Shown piece by piece: positions 9,278 through 18,675 of a DNA stretch of 64,000 bases. The position numbers and the translations under genes were made by a program. The DNA comes from [Mycobacterium] zoologicum (GTDB taxonomy: Bacteria; Actinomycetota; Actinomycetes; Mycobacteriales; Mycobacteriaceae), in the NCBI RefSeq assembly GCF_020172665.1, contig NZ_CP083985.1, forward strand, positions 780,919 through 844,918, given 5' to 3'. The notes beneath the pieces are model-generated. The model was not told the DNA's origin, ran no database searches, and saw only the letters and a program-made list of their open reading frames with translations. Numbering within the stretch: the first letter of the stretch is position 1; each line of letters begins with the position of its first letter.

Positions 9278-9334
9278 CGGGGTTCTACTCGCGATCTTTG
9301 GTGGGGGGTATGCAAGGCCCACACAGACTACCTG

Positions 9335-10240
9335 CTAGCGGCTCACAGCAAACGTCGTGGTCAGTTCGCCGATCACCGGGTCCCACAATTCCTCGGGCAG
9401 GTCATGACCCATGCCCTCGAACAGCACCAATCGGGCGCGGTCGATGGCGTCGGCGACGGCACGCCCACCCGACGGCCGCATCAACTTGTCGGCCAGCCCG
9501 TGGATGACCACCGTCGGCGCGGTGATAAGAGCGTCATAGGCAGCCAGGCTGCCGCTGGCCAGGATGGCGCCGAACTGCCGGGCGATGCCCCACGGGTAGT
9601 AACTGCGCTCGTAGGCCTCGGCGATGTTGGCCCGCAGCTGGGCCTCCGGGATGGGGTAGGCCGGGCTGCCGATGATCCGGCTGGCCCGCACCGCATTGTC
9701 GATGATCACCTCGCGGGGGGAGTCCGGCGACGGCCCGGTGAGCAACGCCAGCAACGCCCGCGGCGCCGGCGGCGGCAGGAACCGGCGGTTGTTGCTGGAG
9801 AAGATCACCGCCAGCGTCTCGGTGCGCTCGGCGAACCGCGCGGCGAAGACCTGCGCGATCATCCCGCCCATCGAGGCGCCCACCACGTGCGCCTTGGCGA
9901 TGCCCAGGTGATCCAGCAGCGCGGCGGCGTCGTCGGCCATGTCCTCCAGGGTGTACACCGCCGAGCTGGGCTTGCCCAGCCAGAACCGGGCCATCCGCGG
10001 GATCAGCGCGCCGCGGGCGTGTTTGCGGCCCAGCTTGGTCGACAGCCCGACGTCCCGGTTGTCGTAGCGGATGACCCGCAGCCCCTGGGCGACCAGCTTC
10101 TCGCAGAATCCGGTGCGCCACAGCAGCAGCTGGGCGCCCAGGCCCATCACCAGCAGGACGGCCGGATCGTCGGGGCTGCCCATGTCCTCGTAATAGATCT
10201 CCAGGTCCCCCGAGCGGGCGGTACCGCTGCGCACGTCCAT
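9335..10240 (-). CDS. lipG: alpha/beta hydrolase, LipG-like
   Basis: This is a 301-residue alpha/beta-hydrolase. The oxyanion-hole region is VMGLGAQLLLWRTGFC, the nucleophile elbow is GASMGGMIAQ, the acid is in IHGLADKLM, and the catalytic His is in GMGHDLPEELW. It is very close to M. tuberculosis LipG (Rv0646c) throughout, starting MDVRSGTA. It probably hydrolyses esters or lipids of the cell envelope, since it sits beside mycolate-modifying genes. It starts 6 bases after the AarF-like gene ends, so they are probably one minus-strand operon, and a paralogue lies on the other side of that gene. Confidence 0.9.
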   Translation of the reverse strand: MDVRSGTARSGDLEIYYEDMGSPDDPAVLLVMGLGAQLLLWRTGFCEKLVAQGLRVIRYDNRDVGLSTKLGRKHARGALIPRMARFWLGKPSSAVYTLEDMADDAAALLDHLGIAKAHVVGASMGGMIAQVFAARFAERTETLAVIFSSNNRRFLPPPAPRALLALLTGPSPDSPREVIIDNAVRASRIIGSPAYPIPEAQLRANIAEAYERSYYPWGIARQFGAILASGSLAAYDALITAPTVVIHGLADKLMRPSGGRAVADAIDRARLVLFEGMGHDLPEELWDPVIGELTTTFAVSR

Positions 10241-10245
10241 CGCCT

Positions 10246-11601
10246 CTAGGCCCCCGGCTCTTCGTTGGTGTCTTTGTGTTCGCGGCTGACGTCGACCATG
10301 AAGTTGGCGAAGTAGCCGGTGAGCTGCGGGTCCGACATCATCTGCCAGCGCGGTGCCAGCAGCTTCATGTAGCGCTCCACATACAGGAACTGCTTGCCGA
10401 TCAGCACCAGCTCGCGGGGCAGTTTCACGTCGTAGGCGTCGGCCAGCGCGCCGAGCTGCTTGCCGATCTCGGCATAGGACATGTCGCCCAGCGATTTCAT
10501 GGTCAGCGGGGTGGCGAACTTCTCCAAGTCCTTGGCGGCCTGCGCCTCGGGCTTCATGGTGCCGACCGCGCCCATCAGCACCACGATCTTGCCGGCGGCG
10601 GCGTGGTCCTTTTTGACCAGCAGCGCATACACCAGCTCCCGCAGCAGCCAGCGGGTGCGCGGGTCGATGCGGCCCATGATCCCGAAGTCGAGAAAAACGA
10701 CACGTCCTTCTTCATCGACCAGCAGGTTGCCGGCGTGCAGGTCGCCGTGGAACAGCCCGTGCCGCAGCCCGCCCTCGAAGGTGGAGAACAGCAACGCTTT
10801 CACCAGCTCGACGCCGTCGAAGCCGGCCTTGCGGATCGCTTTGACGTCGTCGATGCGGACGCCCGACACCCGCTCCATGGTGAGCACCCGCTCGCTGGTG
10901 AAGTCCCAGTGCACGTCGGGCACCTTAATGTTCTTGCCAAGCGGGGAGGCGTGCAGGTGCGACACCCAGGTCTGCATGGACTGCGCCTCGATGCGGAAGT
11001 CGAGTTCCTCGGCGAGGTTGTCGGAGAAGTCGGCGACGACGTCTTGGGCGCTCAGCCGTCGGCCCAGCTGGGCCAACTCGATCAGCTGCGCGAACCGTTT
11101 GAGGATCTGCAGGTCGGCGGCGACTCGGCGGCGGATGCCGGGCCGCTGGATCTTGACAACGACCTCTTCGCCTGTACGCAGGGTGGCGAAGTGCACCTGG
11201 GCGATGGACGCCGACGCGATCGGGGTCTCATCGAATGACGCGAACAGCTCCTGCGGCTCGGAGCCGAGCTCCTCGATGAACAGCTTGTGCACTTCGTCTT
11301 GGTTCGCCGGTGGCACCGCGTCGAGCAGACCGCGGAACTCCCGGGACAGCTGTTCGCCGAACGCGCCGGGGCTCGAGGCGATGATCTGGCCGAACTTGAC
11401 GTAGGTGGGGCCCAGGTCGGCGAAGGTCTGGGGCAGCTCGCGGATCACCTTCTGCTGGATCGGGCCCGGCCCGAGCAGGCGGGTGAAGACCCGGGTGACC
11501 GCGCGGGTGATCTGCCAGCCGGTGGCACCGATGCGAGCCGCTTCGACCGGCAACGGCACCCGGTCCAGTCGGGCCACCTGCCGGGGTGGGGTCGAACTCA
11601 T
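10246..11601 (-). CDS. AarF/UbiB (ABC1) family atypical kinase
   Basis: This 451-residue protein carries the ABC1/UbiB hallmarks: the family-specific TYVKFGQIIASSPGAFGEQL segment, the nucleotide-binding lysine in VVVKIQRPG, the catalytic-loop HGDLHAGNLLVDEEG and the metal-binding DFGIMG. UbiB-type proteins are membrane-associated ATPases linked to isoprenoid-quinone or lipid handling rather than classical protein kinases. It corresponds in position to Rv0647c. I set the start at the ATG at 11601, which overlaps the stop of the upstream hydrolase as ATGA and implies coupled translation. An in-frame extension to 11664 is less likely. Confidence 0.9.
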   Translation of the reverse strand: MSSTPPRQVARLDRVPLPVEAARIGATGWQITRAVTRVFTRLLGPGPIQQKVIRELPQTFADLGPTYVKFGQIIASSPGAFGEQLSREFRGLLDAVPPANQDEVHKLFIEELGSEPQELFASFDETPIASASIAQVHFATLRTGEEVVVKIQRPGIRRRVAADLQILKRFAQLIELAQLGRRLSAQDVVADFSDNLAEELDFRIEAQSMQTWVSHLHASPLGKNIKVPDVHWDFTSERVLTMERVSGVRIDDVKAIRKAGFDGVELVKALLFSTFEGGLRHGLFHGDLHAGNLLVDEEGRVVFLDFGIMGRIDPRTRWLLRELVYALLVKKDHAAAGKIVVLMGAVGTMKPEAQAAKDLEKFATPLTMKSLGDMSYAEIGKQLGALADAYDVKLPRELVLIGKQFLYVERYMKLLAPRWQMMSDPQLTGYFANFMVDVSREHKDTNEEPGA

Positions 11602-12503
11602 GGCTGCAGTCTGCCAAACCGGCGGCGGAAGTTCTCGGTCAGCGCCCCGGCGACCGGCTGCCACACCGCGGCCGGCAGATCGTGGCCCATGCCCTCGATC
11701 AGCACGAACCGCGCACCCGGGACCGCGTCGGCCACCGCGCGGCCGTGGGCCGGCCGCAGCATCGGGTCAGCCGAGCCGTGCAGCACCACTGTCGGTGCGC
11801 TGATCGCGCGCGAGTACTTGAGCAGGCTGCCGGTGCCGAGGATGGCGTCGACGTGGCGGCGTCGTCCTTCCGGGTAGTTGCAGCGTTCTCGCAGTGCTAC
11901 TACCCGGGCGCGTAATTCGGCCTCCGGCGGTGCGAACACCGGCCCGTTGAGGACGGCCAGGTGGCGCACCTCGAACGCCAGGCTGTCCCGCGGTCTCTGC
12001 AGCGCCAGCCGGATCAGCCGCCAGGCCGGTGGGGTGGTGAAGATCCGCCTGCCGGTCGTCGACATCAGCACGCCCAGCGAGGCCACCCGGTCTCCCGCGG
12101 TGGCGGCCAGGATCTGGGCGATCATGCCGCCCATCGACACGCCGACCAGATGTGCCCGGGCGATGCCGAGCCGATCGAGCAGCGCCAGCACGTCGTCGGC
12201 CATGTCGAGCAGGGTGTAGGGGACGGCGCTGGTGCGGCCCAGGAGGTAGCGCCAGGCGCGCCGTGCCGGTGAGCCCCGGGCCTGCGCGCCGTCCAGCTTG
12301 GTCGACAGCCCGGTGTCGCGATGGTCGAACCGGATGACGCGGTAGCCGGCGTCGACCAGCAGCGCGCAGAATCCGTCCGGCCACGTCGGCAGCTGCGCCG
12401 CCAGCCCGGCGAGCAGTACGACGGCCGGGTCGTCGGGGTTACCCAGGTCCTCGTAGAAGATCCGCACGCCACCGGCGTCGGCGTGCCCGGTTCTGCTGCG
12501 CAC
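11598..12503 (-). CDS. alpha/beta hydrolase, LipG paralogue
   Basis: This 301-residue hydrolase has the same length as the LipG-like protein at 9335 and the same layout: VLLAGLAAQLPTWPDGFC, GVSMGGMIAQ (nucleophile Ser), LHGSADPML (acid) and GMGHDLPAAVW (His). The shared IRFDHRDTGLSTK segment also matches IRYDNRDVGLSTK. The two flank the AarF-like gene, which suggests duplication. The start is GTG at 12503. It begins the minus-strand lipase/kinase operon, divergent from the mannosidase gene. Confidence 0.88.
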   Translation of the reverse strand: MRSRTGHADAGGVRIFYEDLGNPDDPAVVLLAGLAAQLPTWPDGFCALLVDAGYRVIRFDHRDTGLSTKLDGAQARGSPARRAWRYLLGRTSAVPYTLLDMADDVLALLDRLGIARAHLVGVSMGGMIAQILAATAGDRVASLGVLMSTTGRRIFTTPPAWRLIRLALQRPRDSLAFEVRHLAVLNGPVFAPPEAELRARVVALRERCNYPEGRRRHVDAILGTGSLLKYSRAISAPTVVLHGSADPMLRPAHGRAVADAVPGARFVLIEGMGHDLPAAVWQPVAGALTENFRRRFGRLQP

Positions 12504-12629
12504 TAGGCCGCCAGGAATCCACGCAGCGCGTCACGTTCATCGGTCACCGGTGCGGCCAGGGCGGGCATGCCCCGAGCCTGCCAGCCCGAAAGGCTCCGCG
12601 CAGGACGGTCGGCTCCGTAGGTTGGTCGG

Positions 12630-15600
12630 ATGCAGGTGATCTCCGCCGAATCGACCGAGAAATTCGTCGGGCCCACCGACGCGCCCCTGCAACTGGTCCG
12701 GGTCGAATACCGCGACGCCGCCGCGGGCACGGCGGTGCGGGTGGACGGCGACGGGCTGGCAGGGGAGGCGGTCGTGGACGCGGGAAGCGGCGTGGTCGAG
12801 GTGCCGGTGACCGTCGAGAACCCGGTGCCGGGCCAGCGGCGGGCCGCGCGGGCCGGTGGCATCGCATTCGAGTTCACCGTGGCCGAACCCGGCTGGACGA
12901 TGTTCATGGTCGGCCACTTCCACTACGACCCGGTGTGGTGGAACACCCAGTCCAACTACACCAGCGTGTGGACCGAGAACCCGCTCGGCGCCTGCCGGCA
13001 GACCAACGGCATCAATCTGGTGCGCGCCCACCTGGACTGGGCTCGCGAGCACCCCGAGTACAAGTTCGTGATGGCCGAGGTCGACTACCTCAAGCCGTAC
13101 TGGGACACCCACCCCGGCGACCGCGCCGAACTGCGGGCGCTGCTGGCCCAAGGCCGCATCGAGGTGATGGGCGGCACCTACAACGAACCCTCGACCAACC
13201 TCACTGACGCCGAGACGACGATCCGGAACCTCTTGGCGGGCATGGGATTTCAACGCGACATCATGGGTGCTTCGCCGGCGACGGCATGGCAGCTCGACGT
13301 GTTCGGTCACGATCCACAGTTCCCCGGGATGGTCGCCGACGCCGGCCTGTCCTCCAGTGCGTGGGCCCGGGGGCCGTTTCACCAGTGGGGGCCGATGGCC
13401 GGCGGCGGCGATCCGCTCCGGATGCAGTTCGCATCCGAGTTCGAGTGGATCTCACCGTCCGGGCGAGGCCTGCTGACCCACTACATGCCCGCGCATTACG
13501 CGGCCGGCTGGTGGATGGACGCCCAGGAATCGTTGGCCGGCGCCGAAGACGACGTCTACCGGTTGTTCGTCGACATGAAGAAGATCGCCGCCACCCGCAA
13601 CGTGATGCTGCCGGTGGGTACCGACTTCACCCCGCCCAACCGCTGGGTGGTGGCGATCCACCGCGATTGGAACGCCCGCTACACCTGGCCGCGGTTCGTC
13701 TGCGGCCTGCCCAGCGAGTTCTTCGCCGCGGTGCGCGCCGAACTGGACGGGCGGGAAGCGTCCCCGCAGACCCGTGACATGAACCCGATCTACACCGGCT
13801 GTCACGTCTCCTACATCGACACCAAGCAGGCCAACCGGGCCGGCGAGCAGGCGACCCTGGCCGCCGAACGCTTCGCGGTGTTCGCCGCGGCGCTGACCGG
13901 GGCCGGCTACCCGGAGGCGGCACTGGCCAAGGCGTGGGCACAGCTGTGTTACGGCGCCCACCACGACGCCATCACCGGCTCCGAGGCCGACCAGGTGTAC
14001 CTGGATCTGCTGACCGGCTGGCGCGACGCCTGGCAGCTGGGCACCCAGGCGCGCGACAATGCGCTGGCGGTGCTGTCGGGGCTGGTGGGGTCTGACGCCG
14101 ATTCCGTTGCCGTGGTGTGGAATCCGGTGACTTCCTCGCGTACCGACGTGGTGACTGCGCGGCTTCAGACGCCGTTGGCGGCCGGGGTCCGGGTACTCGA
14201 TGCCGACGGTGTTGAGCTGCCCGCCCACGTCGAACACGACGGGCGGTCGGTCAGCTGGCTGGCCCGTGACGTGCCGTCGTTGGGGTGGCAGTCCTACCGG
14301 CTTCTTCCCGGCTCAGTGGCTTCGGGATGGGAACCGTTGCCGGGCAACGTGATCAGCAACGAACGTCATCAGCTGACCGCAGATCCGGACCGCGGCGGCG
14401 GCATCACGTCGTGGCGGCATGACGGTCGGGAGATGCTGATCGACGGTGGGCTGGGCAACCAGTTGGCCGTGTACGACGAATACCCCAAACACCCGCAGTC
14501 GGGCGAGGGTCCGTGGCACCTGGTGCCCAGTGGCAACCTGTTCACCTCCGCCGTCGCCCGCGACGTGAGCGTGCAGGCCTACCGCGGGCCGCTGGGGGAG
14601 CGGCTGGTGGTGTCCGGGCGGATCCGAAAAGTGTTGTCCTACACTCAGACCCTGACGCTGTGGCGCGGCGTCGACCGGGTGGACTGCTCCACCACCATCG
14701 AAGAGTTCGCCGGCGTCGATCACCTGCTGCGGCTGCGCTGGCCGTGCCCGATACCCGGCGCCATGCCGGTCGCCGAGGTGGCCGACGCCGTGATCGGCCG
14801 CGGCTTCGGAATGCTGCACGAGCCCAGCGGCCGCTCGGTGGACACCGCGCGGTACGAGTGGACGCTCGACACGTCGGCCAACCGTTGGTTCGGGCTGTCG
14901 GCCACGGCGCGGATCCGCGTCGGTGAAGCAGCTCAGGCGATCTCGGTTGCGGAGGTGATCACCGACGGCTCGCCGGCGCGGGAGTTGATGGTCGCGTTGG
15001 TGCGCGCCGGCGTCACCGCCACCTGTTCGGACGCCGACGGGCCGCGCTACGGCAACCTGGCCGTCGACTCCAACCTGCCCGATGTCCGGATCGCCCTTGG
15101 TGGCCCGCAGCGCAACGCCTTCACCCGCGCGGTGCTGGCCGCCGCCGATCCGGCCTACACCACCGAGCTGCAATGCCAACTCGACGCGCAGGGCCGGGCC
15201 CGGGTGTGGGTGCCCGCGGAGAAGCCGCTGACGCAGGTCTGGGTTCCCGGGGCCGACCTCAGCGGCGAACGCGCCCTGGGTGTGCTGGTGATCGCCGGCG
15301 ACGACCTTGAGCGCGAGATTGCCCGGCTGGCCGAAGATCTGTCGGACGCCGAGATCACCGTGGACCAGCAGACGGCGGTGGACATGGCGCCGTTCGAGGC
15401 GCGCACCGTCGCGCTGATCAACCGCGGGGTTCCCAGCTTCGCCGTCGACACCGCCGGCACCCTGCACACCGCGCTGATGCGGTCCTGCACCGGCTGGCCC
15501 TCGGCCGCGTGGGAAGACAACCCGCGCCGAACAGCCCCCGACGGCAGCGCATTTCAGCTGCAGCACTGGACGCACACCTTCGACTACGCCCTGGTGGCCG

Positions 15601-16778
15601 GCGACGGCGACTGGCGCCAGGCTCAGATCCCTTCGCGCAGCGCCGAATTCGCCGACCCGCTGCAGGCCGTGGTGACCGGCGGCGGTGACGGCCCGCTGCC
15701 GGCGACCGGCTCACTGCTGCGCCTGGACCCGTCCGGCGCAGTGGGCCTGGGGGCGCTCAAAGCGGCGGGCAACCCGACGCCGCGCGGCAGCGCCCAACCC
15801 GTGGACCCGAAGACGTGGACGCTGCGGCTGGTGGAGACTCACGGAGCCGACGCCGCGGTCACGCTGAGCAGTGATCTGGGCCCGGTGAGCGTGCTGGGCC
15901 GCGCCGATCTGTTGGAACAGCCCCGCGAACACCCCGACCCCGACCGGTTGCACGGCTACGAGATCGCCACCTTTACCGCCCGCCTCGACGTCGAGCCCGC
16001 CGGCGCCGCGGGTCCGTTGGCGCCGGAAGCCGAAGCAGCCCAACCGCTTTACGCCCGATACTGGTTGCACAACCGCGGCCCGGCGCCGCTGGGTGGCCTC
16101 CCAGTGACCCCGGCACTGCATCCGCATCGGCTCGACGCACAGCCCGGCGAGCAGCTGAACCTGGAATTGAGCGTGGCCAGCGACTGCATCGACGCCCCGC
16201 TGTCGGCGGCGCTGACCTGGCAGTGCCCGCCGGGCTGGAACAGCCCGACGTCGGACCCGGTGCGGCTGGGGCCGGGGGAGTACGCGCACACCGCCGCAAC
16301 CGTCGTGGTCCCCGCCGAGGCCCCGCCGGGGCTGTATCCGATCCGGGCGCGCTGCGATGTCACCGGCGACGTCCCGGCGTCGTGGCGGCAACCGGTCGAA
16401 GATGTGGCGGTGGTGCGCGTCGGTGATCCCAGCGGCGACCGGCTGCTCTACGTCGATGGCCTGTCCGAGGTCGCGGTGGCCGCCGGACAGTCCGGCCGGC
16501 TGCGCGTCACCGTCGGCACCGACGCCTACGCCGACCTGGCCGTGGAGGCACACCTGGTCAGCCCGTGGGGTACCTGGGAGTGGGCCGAGCCGGCCGCAGT
16601 GGGTGCGGTGGTCCCGGCCCGCGGCAGCGTCGAGCTGGAGTTCACGCTGAACCCGCCGGCGTGGGCCACGCCGGGCACCTGGTGGGCCCTGGTCCGCGTC
16701 GGCGGAGCGGGCGCCCTGGTCTACTCGCCGGCGGTGCCGATGGCGGTGCGGGCGGCCGAGACGGTGGGAGTCGACTGA
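12630..16778 (+). CDS. glycoside hydrolase family 38 alpha-mannosidase-like protein
   Basis: This very large protein (1382 residues) is the homologue of M. tuberculosis Rv0648. It has a GH38 catalytic half with the metal-site motif HFHYDPVW (His96, His98, Asp100), the presumed nucleophile Asp223 in AWQLDVFGHDPQF, and CYGAHHDAITGSE. Long beta-sandwich regions and an NPCBM/Ig-like C-terminus (about residues 1180-1380) follow. It probably trims alpha-mannosyl linkages; target mannans, lipomannan or host glycans are not distinguishable. No secretion signal is visible. A possible -10 (TAGGTT, 12618-12623) ends 6 bases before the ATG and no ribosome site is seen, so a leaderless mRNA is plausible. 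Confidence 0.9.
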   Translation: MQVISAESTEKFVGPTDAPLQLVRVEYRDAAAGTAVRVDGDGLAGEAVVDAGSGVVEVPVTVENPVPGQRRAARAGGIAFEFTVAEPGWTMFMVGHFHYDPVWWNTQSNYTSVWTENPLGACRQTNGINLVRAHLDWAREHPEYKFVMAEVDYLKPYWDTHPGDRAELRALLAQGRIEVMGGTYNEPSTNLTDAETTIRNLLAGMGFQRDIMGASPATAWQLDVFGHDPQFPGMVADAGLSSSAWARGPFHQWGPMAGGGDPLRMQFASEFEWISPSGRGLLTHYMPAHYAAGWWMDAQESLAGAEDDVYRLFVDMKKIAATRNVMLPVGTDFTPPNRWVVAIHRDWNARYTWPRFVCGLPSEFFAAVRAELDGREASPQTRDMNPIYTGCHVSYIDTKQANRAGEQATLAAERFAVFAAALTGAGYPEAALAKAWAQLCYGAHHDAITGSEADQVYLDLLTGWRDAWQLGTQARDNALAVLSGLVGSDADSVAVVWNPVTSSRTDVVTARLQTPLAAGVRVLDADGVELPAHVEHDGRSVSWLARDVPSLGWQSYRLLPGSVASGWEPLPGNVISNERHQLTADPDRGGGITSWRHDGREMLIDGGLGNQLAVYDEYPKHPQSGEGPWHLVPSGNLFTSAVARDVSVQAYRGPLGERLVVSGRIRKVLSYTQTLTLWRGVDRVDCSTTIEEFAGVDHLLRLRWPCPIPGAMPVAEVADAVIGRGFGMLHEPSGRSVDTARYEWTLDTSANRWFGLSATARIRVGEAAQAISVAEVITDGSPARELMVALVRAGVTATCSDADGPRYGNLAVDSNLPDVRIALGGPQRNAFTRAVLAAADPAYTTELQCQLDAQGRARVWVPAEKPLTQVWVPGADLSGERALGVLVIAGDDLEREIARLAEDLSDAEITVDQQTAVDMAPFEARTVALINRGVPSFAVDTAGTLHTALMRSCTGWPSAAWEDNPRRTAPDGSAFQLQHWTHTFDYALVAGDGDWRQAQIPSRSAEFADPLQAVVTGGGDGPLPATGSLLRLDPSGAVGLGALKAAGNPTPRGSAQPVDPKTWTLRLVETHGADAAVTLSSDLGPVSVLGRADLLEQPREHPDPDRLHGYEIATFTARLDVEPAGAAGPLAPEAEAAQPLYARYWLHNRGPAPLGGLPVTPALHPHRLDAQPGEQLNLELSVASDCIDAPLSAALTWQCPPGWNSPTSDPVRLGPGEYAHTAATVVVPAEAPPGLYPIRARCDVTGDVPASWRQPVEDVAVVRVGDPSGDRLLYVDGLSEVAVAAGQSGRLRVTVGTDAYADLAVEAHLVSPWGTWEWAEPAAVGAVVPARGSVELEFTLNPPAWATPGTWWALVRVGGAGALVYSPAVPMAVRAAETVGVD

Positions 16779-17692
16779 TGGCCGAGACGCTAGCTCTGGA
16801 CGTCGGCGGCACCAAGATCGCCGCCGGCCTGGTCGCCGACGACGGGACCCTGTCCTATGCCACCACCCGGCCCACCCGCGGCGATCAGGGCGCCGAAGTG
16901 GTCTGGTCGGTGGTCGCCGAGCTGATCGACGACGTGCAGGCCCACGCCGAGAGCCCGGTGCGCGCGGTCGGAATCGGCTCGGCGGGCCCCATCGACGCCC
17001 GAGCCGGCACGGTCAGCCCGGTCAACATCGCCGGCTGGCGCGGGTTCGACCTGCGTGACCGGGTGGCCGCCGCGGTGCCCGGGGTGCCGGTGCGACTCGG
17101 CGGCGACGGCCTGTGCATGGCCCTGGCCGAGCATCGGTTCGGCGCCGGCCGGGGGACCGCCTCGATGCTGGGCATGGTGGTCTCGACCGGGGTCGGCGGC
17201 GGACTGGTGCTCGACGGCGCCCCGTTTGCGGGCCGCACCGGCAACGCCGGGCACGTCGGGCACGTCGTCGTCGACCCGGACGGGCAGCCCTGCCGCTGCG
17301 GCGGCCGGGGCTGCGTGGAGACCATCGCCTCCGGTCCGGCGATGGTGCGCTGGGCGCTGGCCGAAGGGTGGACACCGGAAGGTCCCGACGCCGACGCGCG
17401 GGCGCTGGGCAAGGCCGCCGAAGCCGGCGATCCGGTGGCGCTGAGGGCTTTTGCGCGCGGCACCCGCGCACTGGCCGCGATGATCGCATCGGTGACAGCG
17501 GTGTGCGACCTGGACCTGGTGGTGATCGGCGGGGGCGTCGCCAACTCCGGCGCGCTGCTGTTCGACCCGCTGCGGGCTGCGCTGCGCGAGTACGCGCGGC
17601 TGGACTTTCTGGCCGGGCTGCAGGTGGTGCCCGCCGAACTCGGCGGGCAGGCCGGCCTGGTGGGCGCCGGCGTGCTGGCCGGGTTGGGTTGA
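16778..17692 (+). CDS. ROK-family sugar kinase
   Basis: This 304-residue ROK protein has the phosphate-binding N-terminus LALDVGGTKIAAGLV, the sugar-site segment GNAGHVGHVVVDPDG and the zinc-binding CRCGGRGCVE, all consistent with an active glucokinase/mannokinase-type enzyme rather than a repressor (there is no N-terminal helix-turn-helix). Its ATG overlaps the TGA of the mannosidase gene by one base, so it is translationally coupled and likely phosphorylates the sugar that enzyme releases. It corresponds to Rv0650. A fabD2-like gene, found between these two in M. tuberculosis, is missing here. Confidence 0.9.
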   Translation: MAETLALDVGGTKIAAGLVADDGTLSYATTRPTRGDQGAEVVWSVVAELIDDVQAHAESPVRAVGIGSAGPIDARAGTVSPVNIAGWRGFDLRDRVAAAVPGVPVRLGGDGLCMALAEHRFGAGRGTASMLGMVVSTGVGGGLVLDGAPFAGRTGNAGHVGHVVVDPDGQPCRCGGRGCVETIASGPAMVRWALAEGWTPEGPDADARALGKAAEAGDPVALRAFARGTRALAAMIASVTAVCDLDLVVIGGGVANSGALLFDPLRAALREYARLDFLAGLQVVPAELGGQAGLVGAGVLAGLG

Positions 17693-17699
17693 GCAGGCC

Positions 17700-18017
17700 C
17701 TAGTCCAGGCCCAGCACCGCCAGCAGCGCAGTGTCTACGGCAGCCATTTCCGCACCGGTGAGGCGGCCAGCGAAGTCACCCAGGCGGACTTGTGGATCGA
17801 TCACGCTGAGCTGTTCGACCATCACTCGGGTCTTGGTGCCGCCGATCTCGATCTCCGGCCGGAATGAGGTGCCGCGGCGCCCGGTCGAGGTGGGCGCGAC
17901 GAGCCAGGTCGACAGCGGCAGGTCGTCGGACTGCACCACGACGGCGTAGCGCTCGCCGGCCGGTTCGTGGCCGCGGGCATCCCTGGGCGCTTTCAGCCGG
18001 TACAGATCACCACGCAC
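17700..18017 (-). CDS. MazF/PemK-type toxin endoribonuclease
   Basis: This 105-residue protein has the MazF/PemK core: VRGDLYRLKAP at the start, the AVVVQSDDLP strand with WLVAPTSTG, and the conserved TKTRVMVEQLSVIDPQVRLG segment that precedes the C-terminal helix. Such toxins cut mRNA or tRNA at short sequences. The GTG start at 18017 lies inside the antitoxin gene (11-base overlap), the standard antitoxin-first arrangement. Longer readings to 18131 would run through the antitoxin in another frame and are rejected. The exact cleavage site cannot be predicted. Confidence 0.85.
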   Translation of the reverse strand: MRGDLYRLKAPRDARGHEPAGERYAVVVQSDDLPLSTWLVAPTSTGRRGTSFRPEIEIGGTKTRVMVEQLSVIDPQVRLGDFAGRLTGAEMAAVDTALLAVLGLD

Positions 18018-18237
18018 GGATGGCTTCCATCTCAACGGCCAGCTCGCGTGAGGCGGCGACGTCCTCGGGATCGTCGCGCAGCTGTTCGGCTTCGGCGCGC
18101 AGCTTGGCCCGGCGTTGCGCTCGTTCGGCATCCAAGATGGCCGCCCGGGCGACCTCCGAGCGGGACCGGCCGTCGCGGGTCAGTGCCTCCAGTGCCCGTT
18201 CCACTTCGGAGTCCGTGCGGATCGTAAGGGAAGACAT
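18007..18237 (-). CDS. ribbon-helix-helix antitoxin (MazE-type)
   Basis: This 76-residue protein reads MSSLTIRTDSEVERALEAL at its start, a ribbon-helix-helix DNA-binding fold (strand then two helices, with RSRSEVARAAI), followed by an acidic, charged helix (RAEAEQLRDDPEDVAASREL) expected to wrap the toxin. It is the first gene of the pair and overlaps the toxin gene. The ATG at 18237 is the first sensible start, and an upstream extension would read into the HxlR gene. Confidence 0.85.
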   Translation of the reverse strand: MSSLTIRTDSEVERALEALTRDGRSRSEVARAAILDAERAQRRAKLRAEAEQLRDDPEDVAASRELAVEMEAIRAW

Positions 18238-18280
18238 GCAACGAATTGTAATACGCAACGCAGTGCAGTACCCCTTGCTT

Positions 18281-18604
18281 TCAGCGGGCGAGGTGGCTGC
18301 GGCCCCAGTCGCACAGGCCGGCCAGCACCGGCGACAGCGTCCGTCCGTACTCGGAGACCGAGTAGTGCACGCACGGCGGCACCGTCCCGGCGTCGTGGCG
18401 GTCGATGATGCCGTCGGCGACCAGTTCCTGCAGGTGACGGATGAGCATTCGCTCGGTGATGCCCGGGATGCTGCGCCGCAGTTCGGCGGTGCGCATCGGA
18501 CCGTCGGCCAGACGCCACAGGATGGTGCCCTTCCAGCGGCCGCTGATGACCGCCAGCGCGGCGTCGATCGGACAGTCGCTGACCGTGGTCTTCGACGCGG
18601 CCAT
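18281..18604 (-). CDS. HxlR-family winged-helix transcriptional regulator
   Basis: This 107-residue regulator has the HxlR signature: CPIDAALAVISGRWKGTILW near the N-terminus (redox- or ligand-sensing Cys included), then the winged-helix ELRRSIPGITERMLIRHLQE and YSVSEYGRTLSPVLAGLCDWG. I chose ATG at 18604 because a near-perfect AAAGGAGG precedes it by 5 bases. It is divergent from the DUF1772 membrane gene, with a perfect palindrome between them, so it probably controls that gene and itself. Confidence 0.9.
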   Translation of the reverse strand: MAASKTTVSDCPIDAALAVISGRWKGTILWRLADGPMRTAELRRSIPGITERMLIRHLQELVADGIIDRHDAGTVPPCVHYSVSEYGRTLSPVLAGLCDWGRSHLAR

Positions 18605-18618
18605 CGCACCTCCTTTAG

Positions 18619-18634
18619 CTGACAAAATTGTCAG
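18619..18634. promoter_or_regulatory. palindromic operator of the HxlR/DUF1772 pair
   Basis: CTGACAAAATTGTCAG has perfect 7-base arms around AA. It lies 15 bases before the HxlR start and 42 bases before the divergent membrane-protein start, where a dimeric winged-helix regulator would bind. Confidence 0.7.
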
Positions 18635-18675
18635 TACCTTGTTTTTTGGCAGCATATCCCGGATAGTCGACCGCT

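Noticed and set aside
8387..10249. 620-codon plus-strand frame over the methyltransferase and lipase genes
   Set aside because: It is a shadow of the minus-strand genes, which have clear catalytic motifs.
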